Shown here piece after piece: positions 6,755-13,104 of a stretch of DNA of 14,950 bases. The DNA lies in the NCBI GenBank assembly GCA_001768155.1, contig MENC01000276.1:262-15211 (forward strand). Reading direction: 5' to 3'. The DNA is from Bacteroidetes bacterium GWA2_30_7. GTDB taxonomy: Bacteria > Bacteroidota > Bacteroidia > Bacteroidales > GWF2-33-38. The notes beneath the pieces are model-generated. The model was not told the origin of the DNA. It worked only from the letters and a program-made list of their open reading frames with translations, and searched no databases. Position 1 is the first letter of the stretch. Every line of letters begins with the position of its first letter. Made by a program: the position numbers and the translations under genes.

Positions 6755-7056
6755 TTAATACAGATCTACTGTATTTGCGTCAATTTTGTCATATTCACTA
6801 TGTGTTCCGATAAATTTAATATAAACCTGACCACGGTCAAAATTTACTTTTACAATTAATCTATAATCATTTCCTTTAATATTGAATACAATTCTGTTAT
6901 CTTTCAATAAATCAGCTGACCCGTATATTTTTTTACATCTTTAAAATTCTTCCATGTTGAATTTTCAATGTTAAATATCCATGATTTTAATTGATTTTCA
7001 ACATCATTGTGTCTGTTCCAAAATTATTTTAATGTTTTTTGTTTTATTATATGCAT
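6755..7056 (-). pseudogene. HigB-type mRNA interferase toxin, broken by a stop codon and a frameshift
   Basis: Read in pieces, the minus strand gives a clear HigB (RelE-superfamily) toxin. From the ATG at 7056 the first residues are MHIIKQKTLK, then an in-frame TAA at 7026-7024 where relatives have Glu or a similar residue. The frame continues with FWNRHNDVENQLKSW up to FKDVKK. At the seven-base T run 6928-6934 (A run on the coding strand) one base is missing. The next frame continues with IYGSADLLKDNRIVFNIKGN, YRLIVKVNF and FIGTHSEYDKIDA, ending at the TAA 6757-6755. With one base restored and the stop replaced, the protein would be 100 residues, the normal size. There is no in-frame Met after the stop to rescue it. 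It lies 239 bases downstream of higA, in the reverse of the usual higB-higA order. The homopolymer lesion alone could be a sequencing error; the stop codon could not easily be. Confidence 0.85.
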
Positions 7057-7295
7057 CAGAATTAAATTAAAAAAGAAAACTAATTGTAATTAATATTACA
7101 AAATTAATTTTCTTTTTTGAAAAAAATAATGAGTCGTTAAAAAAATGTCGATTTATTTATTATAAATAACTATTGCAGTATAATATTGTTATGTGTATTT
7201 ATTTATTAATCAGATGATTGTGTGAAATAAAAAAAAGTTGTTTGTTAAAATTATTTTACTTGAATAATTATCATTTTAATTAATATGATTAACTT

Positions 7296-7664
7296 TCAAT
7301 TAGACAATTTATAACTTTGTAGCAATATTTCATAAGGAATTTGGAGTTTTTCATTAATTTTCTTAATCATATTAAGTGTTAATTTTCTTTTCTTATTTAA
7401 AACCTCAGAAACTCTTGAGAAAGTGCCAAAAATCGGCATTAAGTCTTTGGGTTTCATGCCATTTTGCTCGGCTATAAACTTAATATACTCAATAGGGTCT
7501 GGAGCTTCCACAGGATAATTTTCTTTTTCGTATTTAACAATCAGCAATCCTAAAATTTCTGCTTCGTCTCCTTCAGGACTTCCTACAGAAGCATCAAATA
7601 TTTCATCAAGTCTTTTCAAAGCATTTTTATAATCATCTTCAGTTCTGATAATTTTTATATCCAT
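7296..7664 (-). CDS. higA: HigA-type antitoxin, HTH protein
   Basis: An intact 122-residue antitoxin of the HigA type, which normally neutralises HigB and represses its own promoter. The N-terminal half (1-55) carries the family signature: RTEDDYKNALKRLDEIFDA, then GSPEGDEAEILGLLIVKYE and a PDPIEYIKF segment. The C-terminal half (about 60-115) is an XRE-like helix-turn-helix with KPKDLMPIFGTFSRVSEVLN and KRKLTLNMIKKI. No toxin gene precedes it: the upstream neighbour is the outer-membrane protein gene, 75 bases away. The only HigB-like sequence is the broken copy downstream. An imperfect palindrome over its promoter is a good candidate for self-repression. It may be an orphan antitoxin that guards against a related system elsewhere. 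Confidence 0.88.
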   Translation of the reverse strand: MDIKIIRTEDDYKNALKRLDEIFDASVGSPEGDEAEILGLLIVKYEKENYPVEAPDPIEYIKFIAEQNGMKPKDLMPIFGTFSRVSEVLNKKRKLTLNMIKKINEKLQIPYEILLQSYKLSN

Positions 7665-7690
7665 TTTTTAAATAAATTAATTTGAATATA

Positions 7691-7732
7691 CAAAAATAGA
7701 AAAAAATTGCATAATTACCAAATTGGGAATTA
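7691..7732 (-). promoter_or_regulatory. higA promoter with an overlapping palindromic operator candidate
   Basis: On the minus strand, TTTG (7722-7719) is followed after 20 bases by TATTTTTG (7698-7691), close to the Bacteroidota TTTG-N19-TAnnTTTG promoter. Centred on base 7722 is the near-palindrome AATTACCAAATTGGGAATT (7713-7731), with eight of nine pairs matching and one further pair outside it. It covers the -33 element, the place where a HigA-type repressor would block transcription. Confidence 0.55.
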
Positions 7733-7739
7733 GTGTTTT

Positions 7740-8444
7740 TTATTTTTTAGAATTTTGAGGAAAGAAATATTTGAAATTCAGAGAAAAATAAGAGCCTCCA
7801 ATTTGATTTCTTGAATTGCCGGTTCCAGTAACATCACTTTTAAAATAAAGAATATCAAACATATGCTTAAATTGATATTGATAAGAAAAACCAATAAAAA
7901 ATATTCCAAGATTTTCATTTCTTATTTCCCAACCTACATTTGCAAGTAAACCGAAATTAACCCAGCGTTTTCTCATTCCATAAAAATGGGGAATCGCAAC
8001 ATCAGATGGATAAAAGTTTGCACTAAATCCAACGGCATTATCCATATAAATATTTTTAGTTAATCGAAGGTATGCAAGTGCCATACAAGGAATTTCATAT
8101 CCTATAAATTGTAAACGACTTGTTGTAATGCTATCATTTGTAATAGTATTATCGTAATTTCTTCTAATAAAATTTATTCCGGTTTGTAAAGAAAATATAT
8201 GTGTGAAATATTGACGAATTTCCATCCCAAATAGATAACTTCTTTTGTTTTTTATTTCAAGAAGTGTAACACTGTCAACTTGTTGAATTATGTCGTTGTT
8301 TTTAACAATATTAAGAGGATATGCAATACTGTATTGAAAACCAAATAATGTTTTTGCCTGATTTTTTTCTTCTAATACAACTTGTGAGAATGTAAAAAAT
8401 GAATAAAAAGTAAGAAAAAAAAGATATGCAATTTGTTTATTCAT
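7740..8444 (-). CDS. Outer-membrane beta-barrel protein, unknown function
   Basis: A 234-residue exported protein. Residues 1-20 form a signal peptide (MNKQIAYLFFLTFYSFFTFS, with Gln as probable mature start). The rest alternates polar and hydrophobic/aromatic residues, as in small porin-like barrels: LFGFQYSIAYPL, SLQTGINFIRR, NFGLLANVGWEI, FFIGFSYQYQF and a closing strand SYFSLNFKYFF near the end. This matches the general outer-membrane beta-barrel family common in Bacteroidota. No ligand or transport motif is recognised. Its ATG overlaps the last 8 bases of the DUF3109-type gene, so the two are very probably translated together. The downstream side runs into the higA promoter with no convincing terminator. 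Confidence 0.8.
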   Translation of the reverse strand: MNKQIAYLFFLTFYSFFTFSQVVLEEKNQAKTLFGFQYSIAYPLNIVKNNDIIQQVDSVTLLEIKNKRSYLFGMEIRQYFTHIFSLQTGINFIRRNYDNTITNDSITTSRLQFIGYEIPCMALAYLRLTKNIYMDNAVGFSANFYPSDVAIPHFYGMRKRWVNFGLLANVGWEIRNENLGIFFIGFSYQYQFKHMFDILYFKSDVTGTGNSRNQIGGSYFSLNFKYFFPQNSKK

Positions 8445-9027
8445 TATCCTGACTAATTTTCACTATTTCAAGATTTTCGGCAGCATATTTTAATTTTTGA
8501 TACCATTTATTTCCATACTTTCTTGCTATTGGTTCTTCAAGAAAGCGATATATTGGTACTCCAGAAACATTTCCAAGAAGTAATGCAGGATTGCAAATTT
8601 TATTTCGATGATAATTCACTGCATCAAACTTATTGTATTTATTAATTCTGATAGGATATAAATGACATGAAATTGGTTTACGGAATTTAATTTTTTTATC
8701 GAAATAGGCTTTTTCAATTGCACATTTTGCAATTCCCATATCAAAATATAAATATACACATTCCTTATTATTGACAAGAGTTGTAACAAAATCTCCATCA
8801 GAATCGATTACATAAAATCCATCTTTTTCAATAGCTTCAATACCTTCTGCTCTAAGATATGGTTTGATTTTAGAATAAATTTTGCTAAAAACCTTTAATT
8901 CAGACTCTTCAAGCGGAGCACCTGAGTCGCCATCAATACAACATGCCCCTTTGCAATTACGTAAATCGCAAACAAATTCTTTTTGAATGACATCAAAACT
9001 TACTATAACTTTTCCTATTTGAAGCAT
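8437..9027 (-). CDS. DUF3109-type Cys-rich protein (possible Fe-S or zinc protein)
   Basis: A 196-residue cytoplasmic protein of the DUF3109 family, whose function is not known to me. Eight cysteines sit in conserved-looking contexts: FVCDLRNCKGACC (Cys20, Cys25, Cys29, Cys30), then Cys90 in KECVYLYF, Cys102 in AKCAIEKA, Cys121 in ISCHLYPIRI and Cys145 in KICNPA. This resembles the YkgJ/UPF0153 cysteine layout and suggests one or two metal or Fe-S sites. That is inference; no ligand has been shown here. It has no signal peptide. It is the first gene of a two-gene unit with the outer-membrane barrel gene (8-base overlap), with a TATATTTG box 20 bases before its ATG. The start is supported by that box and by the typical MLQIGKVIVSFDVI opening. 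Confidence 0.85.
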   Translation of the reverse strand: MLQIGKVIVSFDVIQKEFVCDLRNCKGACCIDGDSGAPLEESELKVFSKIYSKIKPYLRAEGIEAIEKDGFYVIDSDGDFVTTLVNNKECVYLYFDMGIAKCAIEKAYFDKKIKFRKPISCHLYPIRINKYNKFDAVNYHRNKICNPALLLGNVSGVPIYRFLEEPIARKYGNKWYQKLKYAAENLEIVKISQDNE

Positions 9028-9046
9028 TTGTGATATTAAGCTATTG

Positions 9047-9054
9047 CAAATATA
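9047..9054 (-). promoter_or_regulatory. -7 box for the DUF3109-barrel gene pair
   Basis: The minus strand reads TATATTTG, a match to TAnnTTTG, 20 bases before the start codon at 9027. The -33 position is only T-rich. The rest of the 270-base gap up to 9297 is AT-rich, with a degenerate repetition of AAGTTA/GTTAAG-like words (about 9087-9150) and no gene. Confidence 0.5.
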
Positions 9055-9180
9055 AAAATTCTGATTACTAATTAAAAATAATTGGTTGTTAAGTTATTAT
9101 AAAATTAAGTTATGAAGTTAACAAGTGATTAAGATATTGGTTAAGATGTTAAATAGCTATATCCAAGATGTTCTTTAGTA

Positions 9181-9211
9181 TTTGATAATTTTTAAATTTA
9201 AACTAGGTTTG
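9181..9211 (+). promoter_or_regulatory. Bacteroidota-type promoter of the acyl-CoA synthetase gene
   Basis: TTTG (9181-9184), exactly 19 bases, then TAGGTTTG (9204-9211), a perfect TTTG-N19-TAnnTTTG promoter. Transcription should begin near 9218, giving a leader of about 80 bases before the ATG at 9298. Confidence 0.8.
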
Positions 9212-9266
9212 ACGCGTAATAAATTTAATTAAAACAGTGTTAAGCTTCAAGTTTTTACTATAAATT

Positions 9267-9290
9267 CTTTATGTCTTAGCGTCTTAATGG
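9267..9290 (+). repeat. Three 8-bp tandem units in the 5' leader
   Basis: CTTTATGT, CTTAGCGT and CTTAATGG follow one another directly, ending 7 bases before the ATG of the acyl-CoA synthetase gene. Similar CTTTGCGT-like strings are common in Bacteroidota intergenic DNA as far as I recall. They lie inside the transcribed leader, where the ribosome would bind. Confidence 0.5.
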
Positions 9291-9297
9291 CAAATGT

Positions 9298-11355
9298 ATG
9301 ATACACGATAAATTAATAAATCCAAAAAGTATAGTAATTGTTGGTGGCTCTGATAATATTCAAACTCCCGGGGGTAAAGTTCTAAAAAATATTATTGATG
9401 GAAAATTTAAAGGAGATTTGTATGTTGTAAATTTAAAACAGGAGTCTGTTCAGGGTATAAAAGCATATAAAACCCCTGACGACATTCCAAGTGTAGATTT
9501 AGCGATAATTGCAATTGCTGCAAGATTTTGTTTAGAAACAGTGAAAATCCTTGCTACAAAAAAAAATACAAAAGCATTTATAATTCTTTCAGCAGGATTT
9601 AGCGAGGAAAATCACGAAGGAGCAATTATCGAAAAGCAAATTGTTGACATTATTAATAGCGTTGGTGGGAGCTTAATCGGACCAAATTGTATAGGTTTTT
9701 TAAATTCAAACTACAATGGTGTGTTTACCACACCTATTCCCAAATTATCTTCAAAAGGTGTTGATTTTGCATCAGGCTCAGGGGCTACAGCAATTTTTAT
9801 TATGGAATCAAGTATGCCAAAGGGTTTAACTTTTTCCAGTGTTTTTTCCGTTGGAAATAGTGCACAGATTGGAGTAGAAGAAGTTGTTAAACACTGGGAT
9901 GAAAGTTACGACCCTGAAACAAGCTCAAAAGTAAAACTATTATACATTGAAAGTGTAAATAAACCTGCCTTACTTCTAAAACATGCCACATCTTTAATCA
10001 GAAAAGGATGTAAAATTGCTGCTATCAAATCAGGAAATTCAGATGCAGGAATTCGAGCGGCATCTTCACATACAGGAGCATTGGCAAGTTCTGATACTGC
10101 TGTAGATGCATTATTTAGAAAAGCAGGAATTGTACGTTGTTACAGTCGTGTTGAACTAGCTTATGTTGCATCTATTTTTATGCATCCGGAATTAAAAGGG
10201 AAAAATATAGCAATTATCACTCATGCAGGAGGTCCAGCAGTTATGCTAACAGACGCATTATCGTCTGGCGGACTAAATGTACCTCTTATAGAAAGTGATA
10301 AAGCAAAAAATTTATTGACAAAATTATATCATGGATCATCAATTTCAAATCCGATTGACTTTTTGGCAACAGGTACAGCCGAACAATTAGGTTATATAAT
10401 TGATGCCTGTGAAAATGATTTCGATAATATTGATGCTATGGCTGTTATATTCGGAAGTCCAGGATTATTTCCAGTTTACGATGTTTATGATTTGCTCGAA
10501 GAAAAAATAAATAAATGCAAGAAACCTATTTTTCCTATATTACCATCAATCATTAATGTTAAAACTGAAATTGATTTCTTTCTTGCAAAAGGACATATAA
10601 ATTTTCCGGATGAGGTATTATTTGGAAAAGCATTGACTAAAGTTTTTTATACACCCAAACCACAAGTTAAAAGTGATATATCTATTGAAGTTGATAAAGT
10701 TAAAATTAGAAATATAATTGATAACGCAACAAATGGATATTTAAGCCCGTTAGAAATTCAGGGTTTACTTGATGCTGCCGGAATTGCAAGAGCTGGCGAA
10801 GCTGTTGTTACTTCAAAAGAAGAAGCTATAAATTCAGCAAAAAAACTTGGATTTCCGGTTGTAATGAAAGTAGTTGGACCAGTTCATAAATCTGATGTTG
10901 GAGGTGTTGTACTTAATGTGAAAAATACTGAAACAGTTGCTTCAGAATTTGAAAGAATGTTCAAAATTAAAGATACAACAGCAATACTAATTCAACCAAT
11001 GCTTTCAGGTATTGAGTTATTTTCAGGTGCAAAACGTGAAGCTCAATTCGGGCATTTGATTTTATTTGGACTGGGCGGAATTTTTATCGAAGTTTTGAAA
11101 GATATTAATGCAGGTTTAGCTCCACTATCAGAATTTGAAGCCGAAAATATGATAAAAAATCTTAAAGGCTATGGAATAATAAAAGGTGTGCGAGGACAAG
11201 AGCCTGTTAATGAGGAATTAATAAAGAATATAATTGTTCGTTTATCTGTTTTAGTAACTGTTGCACCTGAAATTTTTGAAATGGACCTAAATCCGCTTTT
11301 AGGTAAATCAGATAGGGTAGTGGCAGTGGATGCAAGGATTAGGATTGAAAAATAA
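9298..11355 (+). CDS. ADP-forming acetyl/acyl-CoA synthetase, fused alpha-beta chain
   Basis: Catalyses acyl-CoA + ADP + phosphate = acid + ATP + CoA, the energy-saving last step of acetate or other acid fermentation in the cytoplasm. It has 685 residues with the alpha and beta parts in one chain. A CoA-binding Rossmann domain lies at about 5-135 (SIVIVGGSDN, LIGPNCIGFLN). The succinyl-CoA-ligase-like domain (about 150-290) carries the phosphorylated-His loop SSHTGALASSD (His258). A second ligase-like region spans about 300-450. The ATP-grasp domain (about 480-685) has HKSDVGGV (His530, the expected second phospho-His) and GLGGIFIEVLKD, and ends with EMDLNPLL. All key residues are present. 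It is transcribed alone from a perfect promoter, convergent with bioB. Substrate preference (acetate, aryl acids, branched acids) cannot be read from sequence. Confidence 0.95.
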   Translation: MIHDKLINPKSIVIVGGSDNIQTPGGKVLKNIIDGKFKGDLYVVNLKQESVQGIKAYKTPDDIPSVDLAIIAIAARFCLETVKILATKKNTKAFIILSAGFSEENHEGAIIEKQIVDIINSVGGSLIGPNCIGFLNSNYNGVFTTPIPKLSSKGVDFASGSGATAIFIMESSMPKGLTFSSVFSVGNSAQIGVEEVVKHWDESYDPETSSKVKLLYIESVNKPALLLKHATSLIRKGCKIAAIKSGNSDAGIRAASSHTGALASSDTAVDALFRKAGIVRCYSRVELAYVASIFMHPELKGKNIAIITHAGGPAVMLTDALSSGGLNVPLIESDKAKNLLTKLYHGSSISNPIDFLATGTAEQLGYIIDACENDFDNIDAMAVIFGSPGLFPVYDVYDLLEEKINKCKKPIFPILPSIINVKTEIDFFLAKGHINFPDEVLFGKALTKVFYTPKPQVKSDISIEVDKVKIRNIIDNATNGYLSPLEIQGLLDAAGIARAGEAVVTSKEEAINSAKKLGFPVVMKVVGPVHKSDVGGVVLNVKNTETVASEFERMFKIKDTTAILIQPMLSGIELFSGAKREAQFGHLILFGLGGIFIEVLKDINAGLAPLSEFEAENMIKNLKGYGIIKGVRGQEPVNEELIKNIIVRLSVLVTVAPEIFEMDLNPLLGKSDRVVAVDARIRIEK

Positions 11356-11419
11356 GCCATATTCGCTTAAAGTTATAAATGCGAATTTAGGGTATTATTT
11401 AAATTGTTAATAATCAGCA

Positions 11420-12385
11420 TTAAAACTCAAAACCTTCCTTTGTAAACATATCTAAATCTTCGTCAACAGATGAGCCTATTGTGGTAAGCAAATCTCCAAC
11501 TATTGCAGCATTAATTCCTGCCCTTAAAACTTGTTTTTCGATATGTTTAATCATTATTCTTCCGCCTGCTAAACGTAAATTTGCATCGTAATTAATAAAT
11601 CTGAAAAGTGCTATAGTAGTTAGAATTTCTTCATCAGTTAGAGGATGTTGTCCTTCGAGTTTTGTTCCTTCAACAGGCGACAGAATATTTATTGGGATAG
11701 ATTTTACGTTAAGTTCTTTAAGTGCAAAAGCAAGTTCTATACGCTGTTCCATGTTTTCGCCCATTCCGATAATTCCACCCGAACATGAAGTAAAACCAGC
11801 TTCCTGAGCCCATTTTATAGTTTGAATTTTTTCTTCAATAGTATGGGTTGTACACAGATTTTTGAAAAACGAAGGTGCTGTTTCAAGGTTGCAATGATAT
11901 TGAGTTAGACCAACTTCCCTGAGTTTGAGTAATTGTTCTTTGTTTATGAGTCCAAACGATGCACAAAGATTTATATCACAGTTATTTTTGATGTCATTAT
12001 AAATCTTAATAAATTCATCTAATTGCTTGTTCGATACACGTTTGCCACTTGTAACAAGTGAATGTCTATGAATACCTTTTTTTGCACTTGATACTGCATT
12101 ATTTAATGCAACACCGTGCTCAACCATTTCATATATAGGAATATTGCTTGTATGATGCGATGATTGTGAACACCATTTGCAATCTTCGGGACATTTGCCC
12201 GATTTTGCATTTGTAATTGTACAAATGTCAATGTGGTTTCCACAGAAATGTTCTCGAAGTTCGTTTGCACAGTAATAAAGTGTTTGTTTTTCAGAAGTAT
12301 TAGATAGTTCGAGTGCTTCTTTTTGAGGTAAATTATAACCTTTTACAATTTTGTCTTTTAGTTCTATAATTTTTTCTTTTGTCAT
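11420..12385 (-). CDS. bioB: Biotin synthase, radical SAM, with an anaerobe-type auxiliary cluster ligand set
   Basis: Inserts sulfur into dethiobiotin to make biotin. It has 321 residues. The radical-SAM [4Fe-4S] motif is CPEDCKWC (Cys65, Cys69, Cys72). E. coli BioB holds its sacrificial [2Fe-2S] cluster with Cys97, Cys128, Cys188 and Arg260. Here the Cys97 position appears to be Ser109 (RHSLVTSG). Cys141 (CASFG) and Cys201 (SCSGGIIGMGE) are kept, and two further cysteines occur, Cys165 (YHCNLET) and Cys178 (LCTTHT), where E. coli has non-Cys residues. A four-Cys set fits the anaerobe-type BioB reported to use a [4Fe-5S] cluster. The RLAGGR segment (271-276) is also present. It stands alone without other bio genes, convergent with the acyl-CoA synthetase gene and downstream of a terminator. 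Confidence 0.95.
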   Translation of the reverse strand: MTKEKIIELKDKIVKGYNLPQKEALELSNTSEKQTLYYCANELREHFCGNHIDICTITNAKSGKCPEDCKWCSQSSHHTSNIPIYEMVEHGVALNNAVSSAKKGIHRHSLVTSGKRVSNKQLDEFIKIYNDIKNNCDINLCASFGLINKEQLLKLREVGLTQYHCNLETAPSFFKNLCTTHTIEEKIQTIKWAQEAGFTSCSGGIIGMGENMEQRIELAFALKELNVKSIPINILSPVEGTKLEGQHPLTDEEILTTIALFRFINYDANLRLAGGRIMIKHIEKQVLRAGINAAIVGDLLTTIGSSVDEDLDMFTKEGFEF

Positions 12386-12396
12386 TTTTTTAAATT

Positions 12397-12440
12397 AAAA
12401 AAGGCTTTCAATATTTGAATTTATTCATTTTGAAAGCCTT
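12397..12440 (-). terminator. Intrinsic terminator after the small gene 12450-12752
   Basis: On the minus strand AAGGCTTTCAA (12440-12430) pairs with TTGAAAGCCTT (12411-12401), an 11-bp perfect stem with an 18-base loop, followed by a T run (plus-strand A run 12397-12402). It begins 10 bases after the small gene's stop and sits 12 bases upstream of the bioB start codon, so bioB would need its own promoter or read-through. Confidence 0.85.
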
Positions 12441-12449
12441 GAGTTATTT

Positions 12450-12752
12450 TCAGTATAAAAATTTGTCGTTTTTAGAGTTTACATTTATTGGAATTAGTTG
12501 AGTTGAAAATATATTATTAACAGTTGATTCTTTGAAAATTACATCAAATAATTCGTCATAGTGATTTTCAGAGGAATTTGATAAAACTGTAATTGATTTT
12601 TCAAGTTTATTCAGAGAACAATTTGCGATATTAACTGTTAGTTTTCCAATATGAACTACTTTACTTAGACTTGCCAGAATAGCATATTTTTTTCTGCTCC
12701 AACGAGAGAAATATAGAATTTTGTTGTTTTTTAATCGGTAATGACTTTTCAT
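12450..12752 (-). CDS. Small basic protein of unknown function (RWSRKxYA / VxIGxL motif)
   Basis: A 100-residue cytoplasmic protein whose function I do not recognise. The N-terminal half is basic and ordered-looking: YRLKNNKILYFSRWSRKKYAILASLSKVVHIGKLTVNIANCSL. The C-terminal half is polar and probably flexible. I recall short Bacteroidota proteins with a similar K-x-LYFSRWSRKxYA...VxIGxL core, so I take it as a real gene rather than a chance ORF. A TAnnTTTG box lies just upstream and a strong terminator just downstream, which also supports it. It is monocistronic and followed by bioB on the same strand, but nothing in it suggests a biotin role. No Cys cluster, signal peptide or membrane segment is seen. 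Confidence 0.7.
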   Translation of the reverse strand: MKSHYRLKNNKILYFSRWSRKKYAILASLSKVVHIGKLTVNIANCSLNKLEKSITVLSNSSENHYDELFDVIFKESTVNNIFSTQLIPINVNSKNDKFLY

Positions 12753-12760
12753 ATAAAGAA

Positions 12761-12768
12761 CAAAAATA
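12761..12768 (-). promoter_or_regulatory. -7 box of the small gene 12450-12752
   Basis: The minus strand reads TATTTTTG, matching TAnnTTTG, 8 bases before the start codon at 12752, so the leader would be nearly absent. No TTTG lies at the -33 distance. The end of element 2 (12800) is only about 30 bases further upstream and may have replaced the original upstream sequence. Confidence 0.4.
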
Positions 12769-12828
12769 CAATATTTTTAAAATTTATTTTTGTTTATATC
12801 CTTAAATCCGCAAGTTAATTTGTAAGTG

Positions 12829-12889
12829 CTTGCAGGTGAAAACACCTGCAAGGGGCATGAAACTTCAGTCAGGTGTTTTCACCTGACTG
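12829..12889. repeat. Two 10-bp hairpins with complementary cores
   Basis: Hairpin A: CTTGCAGGTG (12829-12838), loop AAAA, CACCTGCAAG (12843-12852). Hairpin B: CAGTCAGGTG (12866-12875), loop TTTT, CACCTGACTG (12880-12889). Each stem is perfect. The 16-base core of A (CAGGTGAAAACACCTG) is the exact reverse complement of the core of B, so the two can also pair with each other. Confidence 0.85.
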
Positions 12890-12920
12890 TTAAACAACAA
12901 CTTAACATAGTCCTTACGGC

Positions 12921-13104
12921 AATGTCATTAAGTTAAGCCTGAAAGGCTTCAATTTGAATAACCTCCGATGTAATCGGAGGTGTAAATCAAAGCTGAAAAT
13001 AACCCAGAATGGGTTGAATATCATATTAGACCTTCGGTCGCAACCTATGGTTGTCTTCGAGATTCCTCAGTATTAGCTAATTAATACCTTAACTTAATGA
13101 CATT
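12921..13104. mobile_element. Inner element nested in element 2, with 17-bp perfect inverted ends
   Basis: AATGTCATTAAGTTAAG (12921-12937) and CTTAACTTAATGACATT (13088-13104) are perfect inverted repeats bounding 184 bp. Outside them is the direct repeat AGTCCTTACGG (12909-12919 and 13105-13115), with a single extra C at 12920 on the left. This is the pattern of an insertion with target duplication. Taking out the inner element plus one repeat copy and the extra base leaves an outer element of 128 bp with an intact right end. The interior is a chain of short hairpins and has no ORF. Confidence 0.65.
12935..13053. repeat. Array of five short hairpins with three-base loops
   Basis: Stems in order: AAGCCT/AGGCTT (12935-12949, loop GAA); ACCTCCGAT/ATCGGAGGT (12961-12981, loop GTA); AACCCA/TGGGTT (13001-13015, loop GAA); GACC/GGTC (13029-13039, loop TTC); CAACC/GGTTG (13041-13053, loop TAT). 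Each is perfect. The first four are separated by 11-19 AT-rich bases, and the last two almost touch. The stems differ in sequence, so this is not a CRISPR array. It looks like a structured palindromic repeat of the kind scattered between genes in Bacteroidota. Confidence 0.75.

Noticed and set aside
7057..7295. The gap between the higA stop and the higB relic as a possible hidden gene
   Set aside because: It is very AT-rich, broken by stops in all the frames I followed, and shows no protein-like stretch.
8616..8798. A minus-strand ORF inside the DUF3109-type gene
   Set aside because: It is a different frame of a well-supported gene, with no family features.
11169..11360. A minus-strand ORF at the end of the acyl-CoA synthetase gene
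   Set aside because: It is antisense to the conserved ATP-grasp end of that gene; no independent support.
11361..11386. ATTCGC...GCGAAT hairpin between the convergent acyl-CoA synthetase and bioB genes
   Set aside because: The 6-bp stem has no adjacent T run in either direction, so I do not call it a terminator, although the position would suit a two-way one.
12829..13053. Regularly spaced palindromes that could suggest a CRISPR array
   Set aside because: The palindromes all differ in sequence and the spacers are only about 1-20 AT-rich bases; there is no repeated unit and no cas gene.
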